Shown here one piece after another: positions 1 to 7,314 of a stretch of 10,413 nt of DNA. The stretch is from JAJZMF01 sp035702845 (lineage in GTDB: Bacteria > Actinomycetota > Acidimicrobiia > Acidimicrobiales > Palsa-688). The stretch lies in the NCBI GenBank assembly GCA_035702845.1, contig DASSZK010000155.1:1-10413 (forward strand), in the 5' to 3' direction. A program made the translations under genes and the position numbers. Positions within the stretch are counted from its first letter, which is position 1; each line of letters starts with the position of its first letter. Under the pieces are notes generated by a model that made no database searches, was not told where the DNA came from, and worked only from the letters and a program-made list of their open reading frames with translations.

Positions 1-38
1 GGCCTTACGAGTGGCGGCTTGCGCTTGGCGGCACCGCC

Positions 39-43
39 GGAGG
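39..43 (+). promoter_or_regulatory. Ribosome binding site of the ATPase gene
   Basis: A GGAGG lies six bases before the ATG at 50. It decides between that ATG and an in-frame GTG at 11, which would add 13 basic residues and has no Shine-Dalgarno sequence visible in the window. Confidence 0.75.
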
Positions 44-49
44 TCCCTA

Positions 50-496
50 ATGCACACGTCACATTCGTTCGCCCCCGATGCGCAGAGCGTCAGGCAAGTC
101 CGTTACTTCGTCCGGAACGCCCTGAGCGCCGCCGGCGCGGGCGAAGAGGCTGTCGACGATGCCGTATTGCTTGCCAGCGAGGTTGCCGGCAACGTGGTGC
201 GCCATGCCAAGACTGACTACGAAGTGACGGTCGCCCTCTCGTCTGGGCTGGCCCGGATCGAGTTCCACGACGGCAGCAGCGTTATGCCCGCCGTACGTGC
301 GCTCGGGGGCCCCGACGACGAGGGCGGGCGCGGGCTGGCCGTGGTGGCGACAGTGGCGCTTGAGTGGGGAGTGCACGACGCGCCGGCCGGCAAGGTCGTC
401 TGGTTCGTGGTGCCGCTCGCGAGCCCAGCGGGCCGGGCGCAGAACGTGCCCGATCAGGAGGAAGTCGCAGGGGCAGCCGCCGGGCCCCGCCCGTAG
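50..496 (+). CDS. SpoIIAB/RsbW-like ATP-binding protein (GHKL fold, anti-sigma regulatory type)
   Basis: A 148-residue cytoplasmic protein that is essentially one HATPase_c_2 domain. Visible motifs are the N-box around residues 41-52 (LASEVAGNVVRH, with E44 and N48), a reduced G1 box at 71-77 (EFHDGSS, D74), and a G2 box at 92-96 (GGRGL). A short, probably disordered Ala/Gly/Pro tail follows residue 125. Relatives bind ATP and either phosphorylate anti-anti-sigma factors or sequester sigma factors; many actinobacterial copies have no known partner. The reduced G1 box, without a DxGxG pattern, is common in this actinobacterial group. No STAS partner, sigma factor or PP2C phosphatase is encoded nearby, so the target is unknown. 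The exporter gene follows after 52 bases on the same strand, so the two may be cotranscribed. The ATG at 50 is chosen because of the GGAGG before it. Confidence 0.88.
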   Translation: MHTSHSFAPDAQSVRQVRYFVRNALSAAGAGEEAVDDAVLLASEVAGNVVRHAKTDYEVTVALSSGLARIEFHDGSSVMPAVRALGGPDDEGGRGLAVVATVALEWGVHDAPAGKVVWFVVPLASPAGRAQNVPDQEEVAGAAAGPRP

Positions 497-537
497 ACTG
501 GGTTCCCGTCGCCAAATTCGTGGCGGCATCCGCAGGT

Positions 538-544
538 GGAGGAG
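538..544 (+). promoter_or_regulatory. Strong ribosome binding site pointing to a TTG start
   Basis: GGAGGAG ends four bases before an in-frame TTG at 549; counting only GGAGG, the gap is six. No comparable Shine-Dalgarno sequence precedes the later in-frame candidates GTG 618, GTG 639 or ATG 663. ATG 663 would also cut into the first membrane helix. Confidence 0.65.
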
Positions 545-548
545 CAAC

Positions 549-2069
549 TTGGCGCCAACGGGTCGTTTTCGTGACGCGAGCCGCCCGGTACGTCCGGATG
601 GCCGGCGCCACGGTGCGGTGGTCAGCCCGAAGATCGCCGTGAGTGTGGTTTTCGTGGCGGCCATGTTCATGTCGATCATGGATGCGACCATCGTGAACGT
701 TGCTTTGCCCACCATCGGCCGGGACTTCCGTGTACCCGCGACAGCCGTGGACACGATCTCCATCTCGTTCCTGGTCAGCCTGGCCGTGTTCATACCTGCT
801 TCGGGGTGGCTCGGGGACAGGTTCGGTGGCAAACGCGTACTCTTGGCCGCCATCGCCGTCTTCACTGCGGCCTCTGCCTTGTGCGGCACAGCCACTTCGC
901 TCGACGAGCTCGTAAGCTACCGGGTGCTCCAAGGCGTCGGCGGCGGGATGATGGCACCGGTAGGCCTGGCCATGCTCTTTAGGGCTTTTCCACCCGCAGA
1001 GCGAGTGCGGGCGTCTGCCATTTTGACGATCCCGACCACCCTGGCCCCAGCTCTCGGCCCCGTAATCGGCGGTGTTCTAGTGACAGACGCCACCTGGCGG
1101 TGGGTGTTCTATGTCAATTTGCCGATTGGTATAGCCGCCATCGTGTTCGGGTCGGTGTTCCTCGTCCAAGAGGCACAACCCAAGCCGGGTTCCTTCGACA
1201 TCGCCGGTTTCGCTCTCTCAGGCATCGGGCTGGGCTCGCTCATGTACGGGGTGTCCGAAGGGCCTCAGGTGGGATGGTCGTCGGATGAGGTGCTCGCGAC
1301 CATCGGGGTGGGTGCCGTGCTGCTTGTGGCCATGACGGTCGTGGAGCTGCGCACGAGAGAACCCATCGTGGCGCTCCGCCTGCTCACTAACCGGTTGTTC
1401 AGGTCGGGCAACATCGTGATGGTGCTCGTATCGGTCGCTTTCTTCGGGGTCCTCTACGCCGTGTCGCTCTACTATCAGGACGGGCGTGGGTTGAGCGCAC
1501 TTCAGTCCGGGCTGAGCACTTTCCCCGAGGCCATCGGCGTGATGATGGGTGCACAAGTCGCTTCCAGGGTTGTCTATCCCCGGCTGGGGCCGCGCCGTCA
1601 CATAACCGGCGGTCTGGTCGCCGTTGGTACGACGGTGGCGTTGATGGCGTTGCTCGGAGCGACCACGAGCCTATGGTGGGCCCGTTTGCTCATGTTTGTC
1701 CTTGGGCTCTCGATGGGCCAGGTCTTCGTGCCGACTCAGGCGGCGACGTTCGCCACTATTTCGCCCGCAGCGACAGGGCGCGCGTCCACATTGTTCAATG
1801 CGGTGCGACAGCTGGGAGGTGCGGTCGGCGTGGCCGCTCTTACCACGGCGATCGTTGCCGTGAAGCCATTCGTTCGCGCCAGCGGCCCTCGCCTAACGCC
1901 TCACTTCTTGGCCTACCGCATCGCGTTCTTGGTCGCAGCCGCATTTGCTTTGGCCGCCGTCGTCGGTTCCCTGGCTATGCGCGACAGCGAGGCCGCGGGC
2001 ACCATGGTCCGTGCCGGCAGACGGGCGGCACAAACACGGCCGGCTGCCGGCGCCATCGCTGCGGATTGA
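549..2069 (+). CDS. MFS drug:H+ antiporter, DHA2 (EmrB/QacA) family
   Basis: An inner-membrane exporter of 506 residues, the usual size for the 14-helix DHA2 family. From the N-terminus: a basic cytoplasmic tail (about 1-27); helix 1 with motif D1 (MDATIVNVALP, 44-54, D45); motif A in the loop between helices 2 and 3 (GWLGDRFGGKR, 86-96); motif B (YRVLQGVGGG, 124-133, R125); and the antiporter motif C (APALGPVIGG, 166-175). WRWVFYVNLP at 183-192 is also typical of the family. These motifs indicate proton-coupled efflux of hydrophobic or cationic compounds; the substrate cannot be read from the sequence. The TTG at 549 is preferred because of its ribosome binding site. The frame stays open back to 297, but that part overlaps the upstream gene and has no family features. 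No TetR- or MarR-type regulator is adjacent. It ends convergently with metH, 42 bases away. Confidence 0.9.
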   Translation: MAPTGRFRDASRPVRPDGRRHGAVVSPKIAVSVVFVAAMFMSIMDATIVNVALPTIGRDFRVPATAVDTISISFLVSLAVFIPASGWLGDRFGGKRVLLAAIAVFTAASALCGTATSLDELVSYRVLQGVGGGMMAPVGLAMLFRAFPPAERVRASAILTIPTTLAPALGPVIGGVLVTDATWRWVFYVNLPIGIAAIVFGSVFLVQEAQPKPGSFDIAGFALSGIGLGSLMYGVSEGPQVGWSSDEVLATIGVGAVLLVAMTVVELRTREPIVALRLLTNRLFRSGNIVMVLVSVAFFGVLYAVSLYYQDGRGLSALQSGLSTFPEAIGVMMGAQVASRVVYPRLGPRRHITGGLVAVGTTVALMALLGATTSLWWARLLMFVLGLSMGQVFVPTQAATFATISPAATGRASTLFNAVRQLGGAVGVAALTTAIVAVKPFVRASGPRLTPHFLAYRIAFLVAAAFALAAVVGSLAMRDSEAAGTMVRAGRRAAQTRPAAGAIAAD

Positions 2070-2084
2070 GCCCTAGACGGTATT

Positions 2085-2110
2085 GCCGCTGCTGCGCTGC
2101 GTGCGGTGGC
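2085..2110 (+). terminator. Hairpin in the convergent gap, possible terminator of the exporter gene
   Basis: GCCGCTGC (2085-2092) can pair with GCGGTGGC (2103-2110) around a 10-base loop. This gives an 8-bp stem with two G-U wobbles in the plus-strand transcript. On the minus strand the wobbles become A-C mismatches, so it suits the exporter transcript better than metH. It starts 15 bases after the exporter stop codon. There is no T-tract, so an intrinsic terminator is only a possibility. Confidence 0.35.
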
Positions 2111-2111
2111 G

Positions 2112-5100
2112 TTAGTTGTTCCCTGCTACAACCGGGGGGTTGTTGCCGGCAACTTCTTCTCCAGTCACGGCACCCAGCGTCTTGCGGACGACAAAGTACT
2201 TGGCCTGAGGGTGGTGGCAGATGATGGCGGCTGTGGTCTGTTCAGGATGGAACTGCCAGGAGGTCTCTTCGCTGCATTCCACGCCGAGGCGGTCAGCTCC
2301 CAGGAGCCAGGCGCAGCGGGCATTGTCTTCCAGGTCCGGGCAGGCCGGGTAACCCCACGAGTAGCGGCCGCCACGGTACTGCTGGCGGAACAGACCGGTG
2401 AGGGTGGGCCCGTCTTCTGAGGCGAAGCCCCACTCTTCGCGAACCCTGCGATGCCAGTACTCGGCGAGGGCTTCGGTCATCTCCACCGATAAACCGTGCA
2501 GGTGCAGGTACTCGCTATAGCGGTTCGCGCTGAACAGCTCCGCGGCGCGTTCGGATGCCGCCGCGCCCATGGTGACAAGGTGGAAGGCCACATAGTCGGT
2601 CTCCGGTGAGGAAACTGGGCGGAAGAAGTCGGCGACGCAAAGCCATGGGTCGGCACCCTGGCGGGGGAAAGAAAACCGGGTGACCTCGGAGCTGCGCCGC
2701 TCGTCAGCCCATATGACTAGCTCGTCGCCATCGGCGTTGGCGGGGAAATAGCCGTAGGCAACAGCGGGGCGCAGTACATCGGATTCGCGGGCGGCTGCCA
2801 GCTGCTCGCGCAGCACCGAGCGGATGCGCGTCTTGAACTCGCCATCGTTTTCGCCGCCTTCGGGCCGGTACCCCCACTGGTTGCGGAACAGCGAAGTCTC
2901 GTTTAGATAAGCCGCAATGTCGTCGAGGGGGAGCCCTCTTTCTATGCGGGCCCCTAGGAACGGCGGCGTCAAGACAGGGTTGTCGCTGCGGACCGATGGG
3001 GCTCTGGCAGGTTTATCGGCCGTTATGCCCGGCGTCGCGGGCCCGCCCGAGTGCCGGCGGGGGACCCCGGCGCGGCCGCCGAGGGCCCTGCCAAAGTCGG
3101 GCTCGTCAGCGCCCGACCGAGCCAGATCCAGCAACTTGTCAATGGTGTGCAGTCCTTCGAAGGCGTCCTTGCCGTAAAAAAGACGTCCTTTGTACTCGGA
3201 TCGTAGGTCTCGCTCCACGTAGGTGCGCGTCAAGGCAGCACCACCAAGGATCACTGGGAAGCGTTCCAGCCCGCGTTCATTGAGCTCCAATAGGTTGTCG
3301 CGCATTATGAGCGTCGACTTGACGAGCAACCCGGACATGCCGATCACGTCCGCTTGTACCTCTTCGGCCTTGGCCACCATCTCCGACAGCGGCACCTTGA
3401 TGCCCAGGTTGTAGACCTCGTAGCCGTTGTTGGTGAGGATGATGTCGACCAGGTTCTTGCCTATGTCGTGGACATCTCCCTTTACCGTGGCGAGCACGAC
3501 GCGCCCCTTGCCGCGGTCGTCCGATTTGGACATATGCGGCTCGAGGAAGGCCACAGCGGACTTCATGACCTCGGCGGACTGCAGTACGAAGGGTAGTTGC
3601 ATGCGCCCGGAGCCGAACAGCTCGCCCACGGTCTTCATGCCCGCCATCAGGGGCCCGTTCACGAGGTCTAGGGCGGCCCAGCCGGCGCCTAGCGCCTCGG
3701 TCAGTTCAGCCTCCAGCCCTTCCCGGGCGCCGTCGACCACTCGCTGCTCCAGCCGGCGTTCGACCTCCCAGCCGCTACGGTCCTCGGCGTCGTCAACGTT
3801 GGAAGCAACGCCTTCGTACAACCGCAACAGCTCGGAGAGAGGGTCGTAACCGCTAGCGGGATCCCTACGGTCATAAATCAGGTCGAGGCAGACCTTGACT
3901 GCCTCTGGGGCGATCCGGTCGAGGGGCGAGATGCGAGCCGAGTTGACTATGGCCGCGTCCAAGCCGGCCTGTTGGCACTCATGCAGGAACACCGAATTCA
4001 GGGCTTGGCGAGCGGCAGGGTTCAAACCAAATGAAACATTGGATATGCCGAGCAACGTTCGCGCCCCCGGCAGGTTCTGCTTGATGAGGCGCACGCCCTC
4101 GATCGTCTCGATGCCGTCGCGCCTGCTTTCTTCCATGCCGGTGCTGACGGGCAGGACGAGGGCATCGAAGAACAGGTCCTCAGGCGCTATGCCGTAGCGG
4201 TTGACGGCAAGGTCGTATATCTCCGATGCCGCTCTCAGTTTCCACTCTGCGGTGCGCGCCTGGCCTTGGGTGTCGATGCAGGTGCACACGACGGCAGCGC
4301 CGTACTCGCGGGCCAGCGTGAGGAATTGGTCGAGGCGGGTCCCGGGCGCGTCACCCTCCTCCAAGTTGACGGAATTGATTATCGGCTTGCCCGTCGTGCG
4401 CTGCAGCCCGCATTCAATTACAGGGGACTCCGTCGAGTCCAGCATGAGCGGTAGCGTCGACTGGGTGGCAAAGCGGGACGAAACCTCTGCCATGTCGGCG
4501 ACGCCGTCCGCGCCCGTGTAGTCCACGCACACGTCGAGCACGTGAGATCCAGCTCGCACGGCCTCTTTGGCCATTGCCGTGCAAGTGTCCCAGTCGCCGG
4601 CCAGCATGGCTTCCCTGAACTTCTTCGAACCGTTGGCGTTCGTGCGCTCGCCGACGTTCAACACCGAAGGGGCCTGGTCGTAAGGGACGTGGGTGTACAA
4701 CGAGGCACAACCAGGCTCGAAATCGGCTTGGCGCTTGGCGGGCGTTGCCCCCGCGAGCCTACGCACGACGGCATCGAGATGTGCCGGTGAAGTCCCGCAG
4801 CAACCTCCGACCACTCGTACGCCGAGCTCGGTTACGAAGCGGTAGTGGTAATCGGCAAGCTGCTCCGGCGTCAGGTCGTAGTGCATCTTGCCATCGACGA
4901 CGCTCGGTAGCCCGGCATTGGGGAGGCAGCTGATGGGTACCCCGCAATGCGCGCTCAGGTACCGCAAGTGTTCGCCCATCTCAGCGGGCCCGGTGGCACA
5001 GTTGAGCCCGAAGACGTCGGGCCGCATGGCGTCCAAGGTGGTGAGCGCCGCGCCGATCTCGCTACCGAGCAACATCCGCCCCGTCGTTTCAATGGTCACC

Positions 5101-5672
5101 TGGACCTGCAACGGCACTTCACGCCCGGCGGCGACCATCGCCCGGCGGCAACCGATGACCCCAGCCTTGGCGGCAAGAAGGTCGTAAACGGTCTCTACCA
5201 TCAAAAGGTCAGCGCCCCCGGCGAGTAGGCCGGCTGCTGCCTCCTGGTAGCCGTCGCGCATCTCGGTAAATGAAATGTGCCCGAGGGACACCAGTTTCGT
5301 CCCTGGGCCAAGCGATCCTGCGACCCAGTGCCCGGGCCCGTACCCGCCTGCGACTTCCCGGGCTATCTCGGCCGATCTGCGGGCAAGTTCGTAAGCCTTG
5401 CCTGCGATCCCGTACTCGGAGAGCACCCAGGGGAGCGAGCCGAAACTATTGGTTTCGACCACCTGGGAACCCACCTCGAAGAAACTGCGGTGAAGCTCGG
5501 CGATGGCGTCGGGGCGGGTCTCGCAAAGGAGCTCGTTGCAACCCTCGAAAGCGGGGCCACCAAAATCGTCGGCGCTCAGCCCGAGGACCTGCAAGTTGGT
5601 GCCGGTTGCCCCGTCGAAGACCACGAACGATTCGTGGACAGCATCAAGGAAGGCCGAGCTGCGAGAATCCAT
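2112..5672 (-). CDS. metH: Cobalamin-dependent methionine synthase
   Basis: A complete 1186-residue, four-module cytoplasmic enzyme that moves the methyl group of 5-methyltetrahydrofolate through cob(I)alamin to homocysteine, giving methionine and tetrahydrofolate. The homocysteine module (about 1-310) has the zinc-ligand cysteines C225 (GLNCATGP) and C291/C292 (GGCCGTSP). The folate module (about 335-610) opens with NVGERTNANGS. The B12 module has a helical cap (about 620-715) and a Rossmann part with DVHDIGKN (733-740), H735 being the lower cobalt ligand, plus GMSGLLVKST and GGAALTR. The reactivation module (about 903-1160) has the AdoMet-site signature RGGRYSWGYPACP (1100-1112). Length matches the family (about 1200). 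The ATG at 5672 is the first start after an in-frame TAA at 5682-5684, although its ribosome binding site is weak. Oddities are a Gly/Pro/Arg-rich linker (about 852-900) and a repeated VAGNN at the C-terminus. Confidence 0.97.
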   Translation of the reverse strand: MDSRSSAFLDAVHESFVVFDGATGTNLQVLGLSADDFGGPAFEGCNELLCETRPDAIAELHRSFFEVGSQVVETNSFGSLPWVLSEYGIAGKAYELARRSAEIAREVAGGYGPGHWVAGSLGPGTKLVSLGHISFTEMRDGYQEAAAGLLAGGADLLMVETVYDLLAAKAGVIGCRRAMVAAGREVPLQVQVTIETTGRMLLGSEIGAALTTLDAMRPDVFGLNCATGPAEMGEHLRYLSAHCGVPISCLPNAGLPSVVDGKMHYDLTPEQLADYHYRFVTELGVRVVGGCCGTSPAHLDAVVRRLAGATPAKRQADFEPGCASLYTHVPYDQAPSVLNVGERTNANGSKKFREAMLAGDWDTCTAMAKEAVRAGSHVLDVCVDYTGADGVADMAEVSSRFATQSTLPLMLDSTESPVIECGLQRTTGKPIINSVNLEEGDAPGTRLDQFLTLAREYGAAVVCTCIDTQGQARTAEWKLRAASEIYDLAVNRYGIAPEDLFFDALVLPVSTGMEESRRDGIETIEGVRLIKQNLPGARTLLGISNVSFGLNPAARQALNSVFLHECQQAGLDAAIVNSARISPLDRIAPEAVKVCLDLIYDRRDPASGYDPLSELLRLYEGVASNVDDAEDRSGWEVERRLEQRVVDGAREGLEAELTEALGAGWAALDLVNGPLMAGMKTVGELFGSGRMQLPFVLQSAEVMKSAVAFLEPHMSKSDDRGKGRVVLATVKGDVHDIGKNLVDIILTNNGYEVYNLGIKVPLSEMVAKAEEVQADVIGMSGLLVKSTLIMRDNLLELNERGLERFPVILGGAALTRTYVERDLRSEYKGRLFYGKDAFEGLHTIDKLLDLARSGADEPDFGRALGGRAGVPRRHSGGPATPGITADKPARAPSVRSDNPVLTPPFLGARIERGLPLDDIAAYLNETSLFRNQWGYRPEGGENDGEFKTRIRSVLREQLAAARESDVLRPAVAYGYFPANADGDELVIWADERRSSEVTRFSFPRQGADPWLCVADFFRPVSSPETDYVAFHLVTMGAAASERAAELFSANRYSEYLHLHGLSVEMTEALAEYWHRRVREEWGFASEDGPTLTGLFRQQYRGGRYSWGYPACPDLEDNARCAWLLGADRLGVECSEETSWQFHPEQTTAAIICHHPQAKYFVVRKTLGAVTGEEVAGNNPPVVAGNN
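2115..2153 (-). repeat. Short imperfect repeat coding the MetH C-terminal tail
   Basis: The last 13 codons of metH read VAGNN, PPV, VAGNN. The two 15-base copies (2139-2153 and 2115-2129 on the minus strand) differ at three third-codon positions, so the amino acids match while the DNA has diverged. The copy at 2139-2153 contains the 12-bp palindrome GTTGCCGGCAAC. The tail lies beyond the conserved activation domain. Confidence 0.6.
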
Positions 5673-5741
5673 CGCCCCATGTTAAGGGAGCGGCGCCCCG
5701 GGGGCGGACGAGTTGTTGTACCGCCCCCCAGTCATGCAGCC

Positions 5742-5776
5742 GTGTGACCGAGGAGCATCACACTTGCCGGTCACAC
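5742..5776. repeat. 9-bp perfect inverted repeat upstream of metH
   Basis: GTGTGACCG (5742-5750) is the exact reverse complement of CGGTCACAC (5768-5776), with a 17-base spacer. A competing 6-bp pairing exists between GTGTGA (5742-5747) and TCACAC (5758-5763). In the minus-strand transcript this could be a stem-loop after the receiver-EAL gene, acting as a terminator without a U-tract. As DNA it could be an operator for metH. Confidence 0.6.
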
Positions 5777-5779
5777 TGT

Positions 5780-5829
5780 TTGGTCACACAGGCAGGTTGG
5801 TCACACAGGCAGGTTGGTCACACAGGCAG
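5780..5829. repeat. 17-bp tandem repeat, nearly three copies
   Basis: The unit TTGGTCACACAGGCAGG occurs at 5780-5796 and 5797-5813, with a third copy at 5814-5829 that lacks the last base. The copies are identical where they overlap, which suggests recent slippage or active maintenance. The third copy runs into the receiver-EAL gene and contains its TGA stop (5818-5820). Each unit carries TCACAC, an element also found at 5758 and 5771 and inverted at 5742. Confidence 0.9.
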
Positions 5830-7314
5830 CGGTGCCGGTCGCCCGAGCAGGTACCCCTGGCCACAGTCGACCCCTATGTCGCGCAGCACCACGAGTTGTT
5901 CCTCGCGCTCGATACCCTCGGCCACCACGACGATCCCCATGTCGTCGGCGAACTGGCGCATGGCTGTGACGAGTGCCCTCCTGGGAGGGTCGGTGTCGAT
6001 CTGGCTGGTCAAAGCCCTGTCCAGCTTCACGATCTCGGGGCGCACGTCCACGAGGCGTTGTAGACCCGCGAAGCCACTGCCCATGTCGTCGACAGCGACC
6101 CTCATGCCCCGCTCGTGCACGAGGCAGACGGTCTCGCGCAACTGGTCGTACGAATCGAACTGGCGTTGCTCGGTGATCTCGACCACGACCCTGCTGGGAG
6201 GTAGGTCGGCAAGGACCTCGAGGAGCGCCGGTCGGTACAGCAGGCCGGGCGAGGCGTTGACGGCAAGGTAAGCGCCGGGGGTGCGCTGAAGGGCTTCCCG
6301 GAACCCGGCCACAGCCATGCGGGCCGTGTGTAGCTCCAGCTCGACCCCGAGCCCGACGTGGTGCGCTTCCCGGAATATGTCCTCGGTGCTGAAACTGGGC
6401 CCCGCAGTGAAGTCCGTCAACGCTTCGTAACCGGCGAGGTCGCCCGTCCGTAGGTACACGACGGGCTGGTACATGGGGGAGGAGACCCCGGGTTGGAGCA
6501 GCTGGTAGAGGCGCTCGTAGCGGGCTTTGGCTGCCGCGCTGAAGGCCCGCTCGGCCCGCCCGAGCTCACCCATCTCAGCAATGAGGTGGTCCGAGAGACC
6601 CGCTGAGAGCGCAGTAGCTCCCTCGGCGCACCTGCGTAGCCCTTCGAGGAGATCGTGCGCCGGCGAGCCCTTCACGAGGTAACCGCGGGCGCCGCTACGC
6701 AGCATCTGCACCACCGACGAGCGGTCGGCGGCAGCCGAGTAGGCCAGGAGCCGGGTACGAGGAGAGACCTCCCGTATCCCTAACGCTGCTGCCAGGCCAC
6801 CGCCTCCGGGCATCAGCACGTCCAAGACGGCTACGTCCGGCTGGAAGTGAGCCGCTTGCGCAATGGCCGCCCCGGCGTCGCCAACTGCGGCCACGCAAAC
6901 GAGGTCGCTGGTGTCTTCGAGAAGCTCCGCCAAGGCTTGGCGGGTCGAGGGAGCGTCGTCGGCCACGAGGACGGTATAAACCCGCAAGCCGCCTGGGCCC
7001 TCGAAGATGTCCGCATCGGGCCGGGGCAAGTCGCTCAGTGCCGGAGGCAAGGAGCGCCTTACTCCGCTGAGAGCAGACAGATCGGCGACATCGCGCTCGC
7101 TTGGGCTCCGGAGCTCGCTGAGCGCTTCAGGGTCGCCGGGCACTTCGAGGTCCCTCGTGGTCAGGCTCTCTAGCTCCGCGACCTCATTGAGGCCGGTCGC
7201 CTGCGCCGGGCCCTTTTGGGGCGTCGGCGCCGGGGTGACGCTAAAAGCGGCTAGTTCCTGTGAGGGCGAAGCATTGAAATGCGTCCCGGGCACCCGCCGG
7301 CTGAAAAAGCTCAT
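5818..7314 (-). CDS. Response regulator with EAL cyclic-di-GMP phosphodiesterase domain
   Basis: A 498-residue cytoplasmic protein expected to hydrolyse cyclic-di-GMP to pGpG under receiver control. Residues 1-110 form a Pro/Ser/Glu-rich extension with no recognised domain. The receiver spans about 111-235, with D119/D120, phosphoacceptor D165 (VAVLD), S193 and K215 (YLVKG). A helical linker (about 240-278) leads to the EAL domain (about 280-498). The expected EAL catalytic residues are present: E297 in GYEALTDF, N353 (AVNAS), E379 (EITE), D409/D410 (DDMGSG), K430 (IVKLD), E466 (AEGIE) and Q486 (CGQGYLLG). No GGDEF domain is fused. The ATG at 7314 has an AGGAGGT seven bases upstream and overlaps the previous stop as ATGA, indicating translational coupling. 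An in-frame upstream start at 7404 would lie deep in the receiver gene and is rejected. Confidence 0.92.
   Translation of the reverse strand: MSFFSRRVPGTHFNASPSQELAAFSVTPAPTPQKGPAQATGLNEVAELESLTTRDLEVPGDPEALSELRSPSERDVADLSALSGVRRSLPPALSDLPRPDADIFEGPGGLRVYTVLVADDAPSTRQALAELLEDTSDLVCVAAVGDAGAAIAQAAHFQPDVAVLDVLMPGGGGLAAALGIREVSPRTRLLAYSAAADRSSVVQMLRSGARGYLVKGSPAHDLLEGLRRCAEGATALSAGLSDHLIAEMGELGRAERAFSAAAKARYERLYQLLQPGVSSPMYQPVVYLRTGDLAGYEALTDFTAGPSFSTEDIFREAHHVGLGVELELHTARMAVAGFREALQRTPGAYLAVNASPGLLYRPALLEVLADLPPSRVVVEITEQRQFDSYDQLRETVCLVHERGMRVAVDDMGSGFAGLQRLVDVRPEIVKLDRALTSQIDTDPPRRALVTAMRQFADDMGIVVVAEGIEREEQLVVLRDIGVDCGQGYLLGRPAPLPV

Noticed and set aside
1..49. Possible promoter or end of an upstream gene at the left edge
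   Set aside because: Too short to judge; apart from the GGAGG at 39-43 I see no convincing -35/-10 pair and no recognisable coding sequence.
182..193. Palindrome GTTGCCGGCAAC, also present at 2142-2153
   Set aside because: Both copies lie within coding sequence and encode ordinary Val-Ala-Gly-Asn codons. Two copies of a GC-rich palindrome in 10 kb are not enough to claim a binding site.
297..548. N-terminal extension of the exporter frame back to 297
   Set aside because: It overlaps the ATPase gene by about 200 bases, is Arg-rich and has no exporter features; TTG 549 has the strong ribosome binding site.
59..895. Minus-strand frame of 278 codons opposite the ATPase and exporter
   Set aside because: Antisense shadow; no recognisable domain, and both plus-strand genes are clearly real.
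5742..5829. CRISPR array or CRP/GlxR site suggested by the TCACAC/TGTGA repeats
   Set aside because: The repeat units are 13-17 bases with no spacers of CRISPR size and no cas genes. A CRP-type site needs TGTGA and TCACA six bases apart; here the nearest pair is ten apart.
5270..6271. Plus-strand frame of 333 codons across the metH start and the receiver-EAL end
   Set aside because: Arg/Ser-rich, low-complexity translation with no family features, lying antisense to two well-supported genes and across the repeat cluster.
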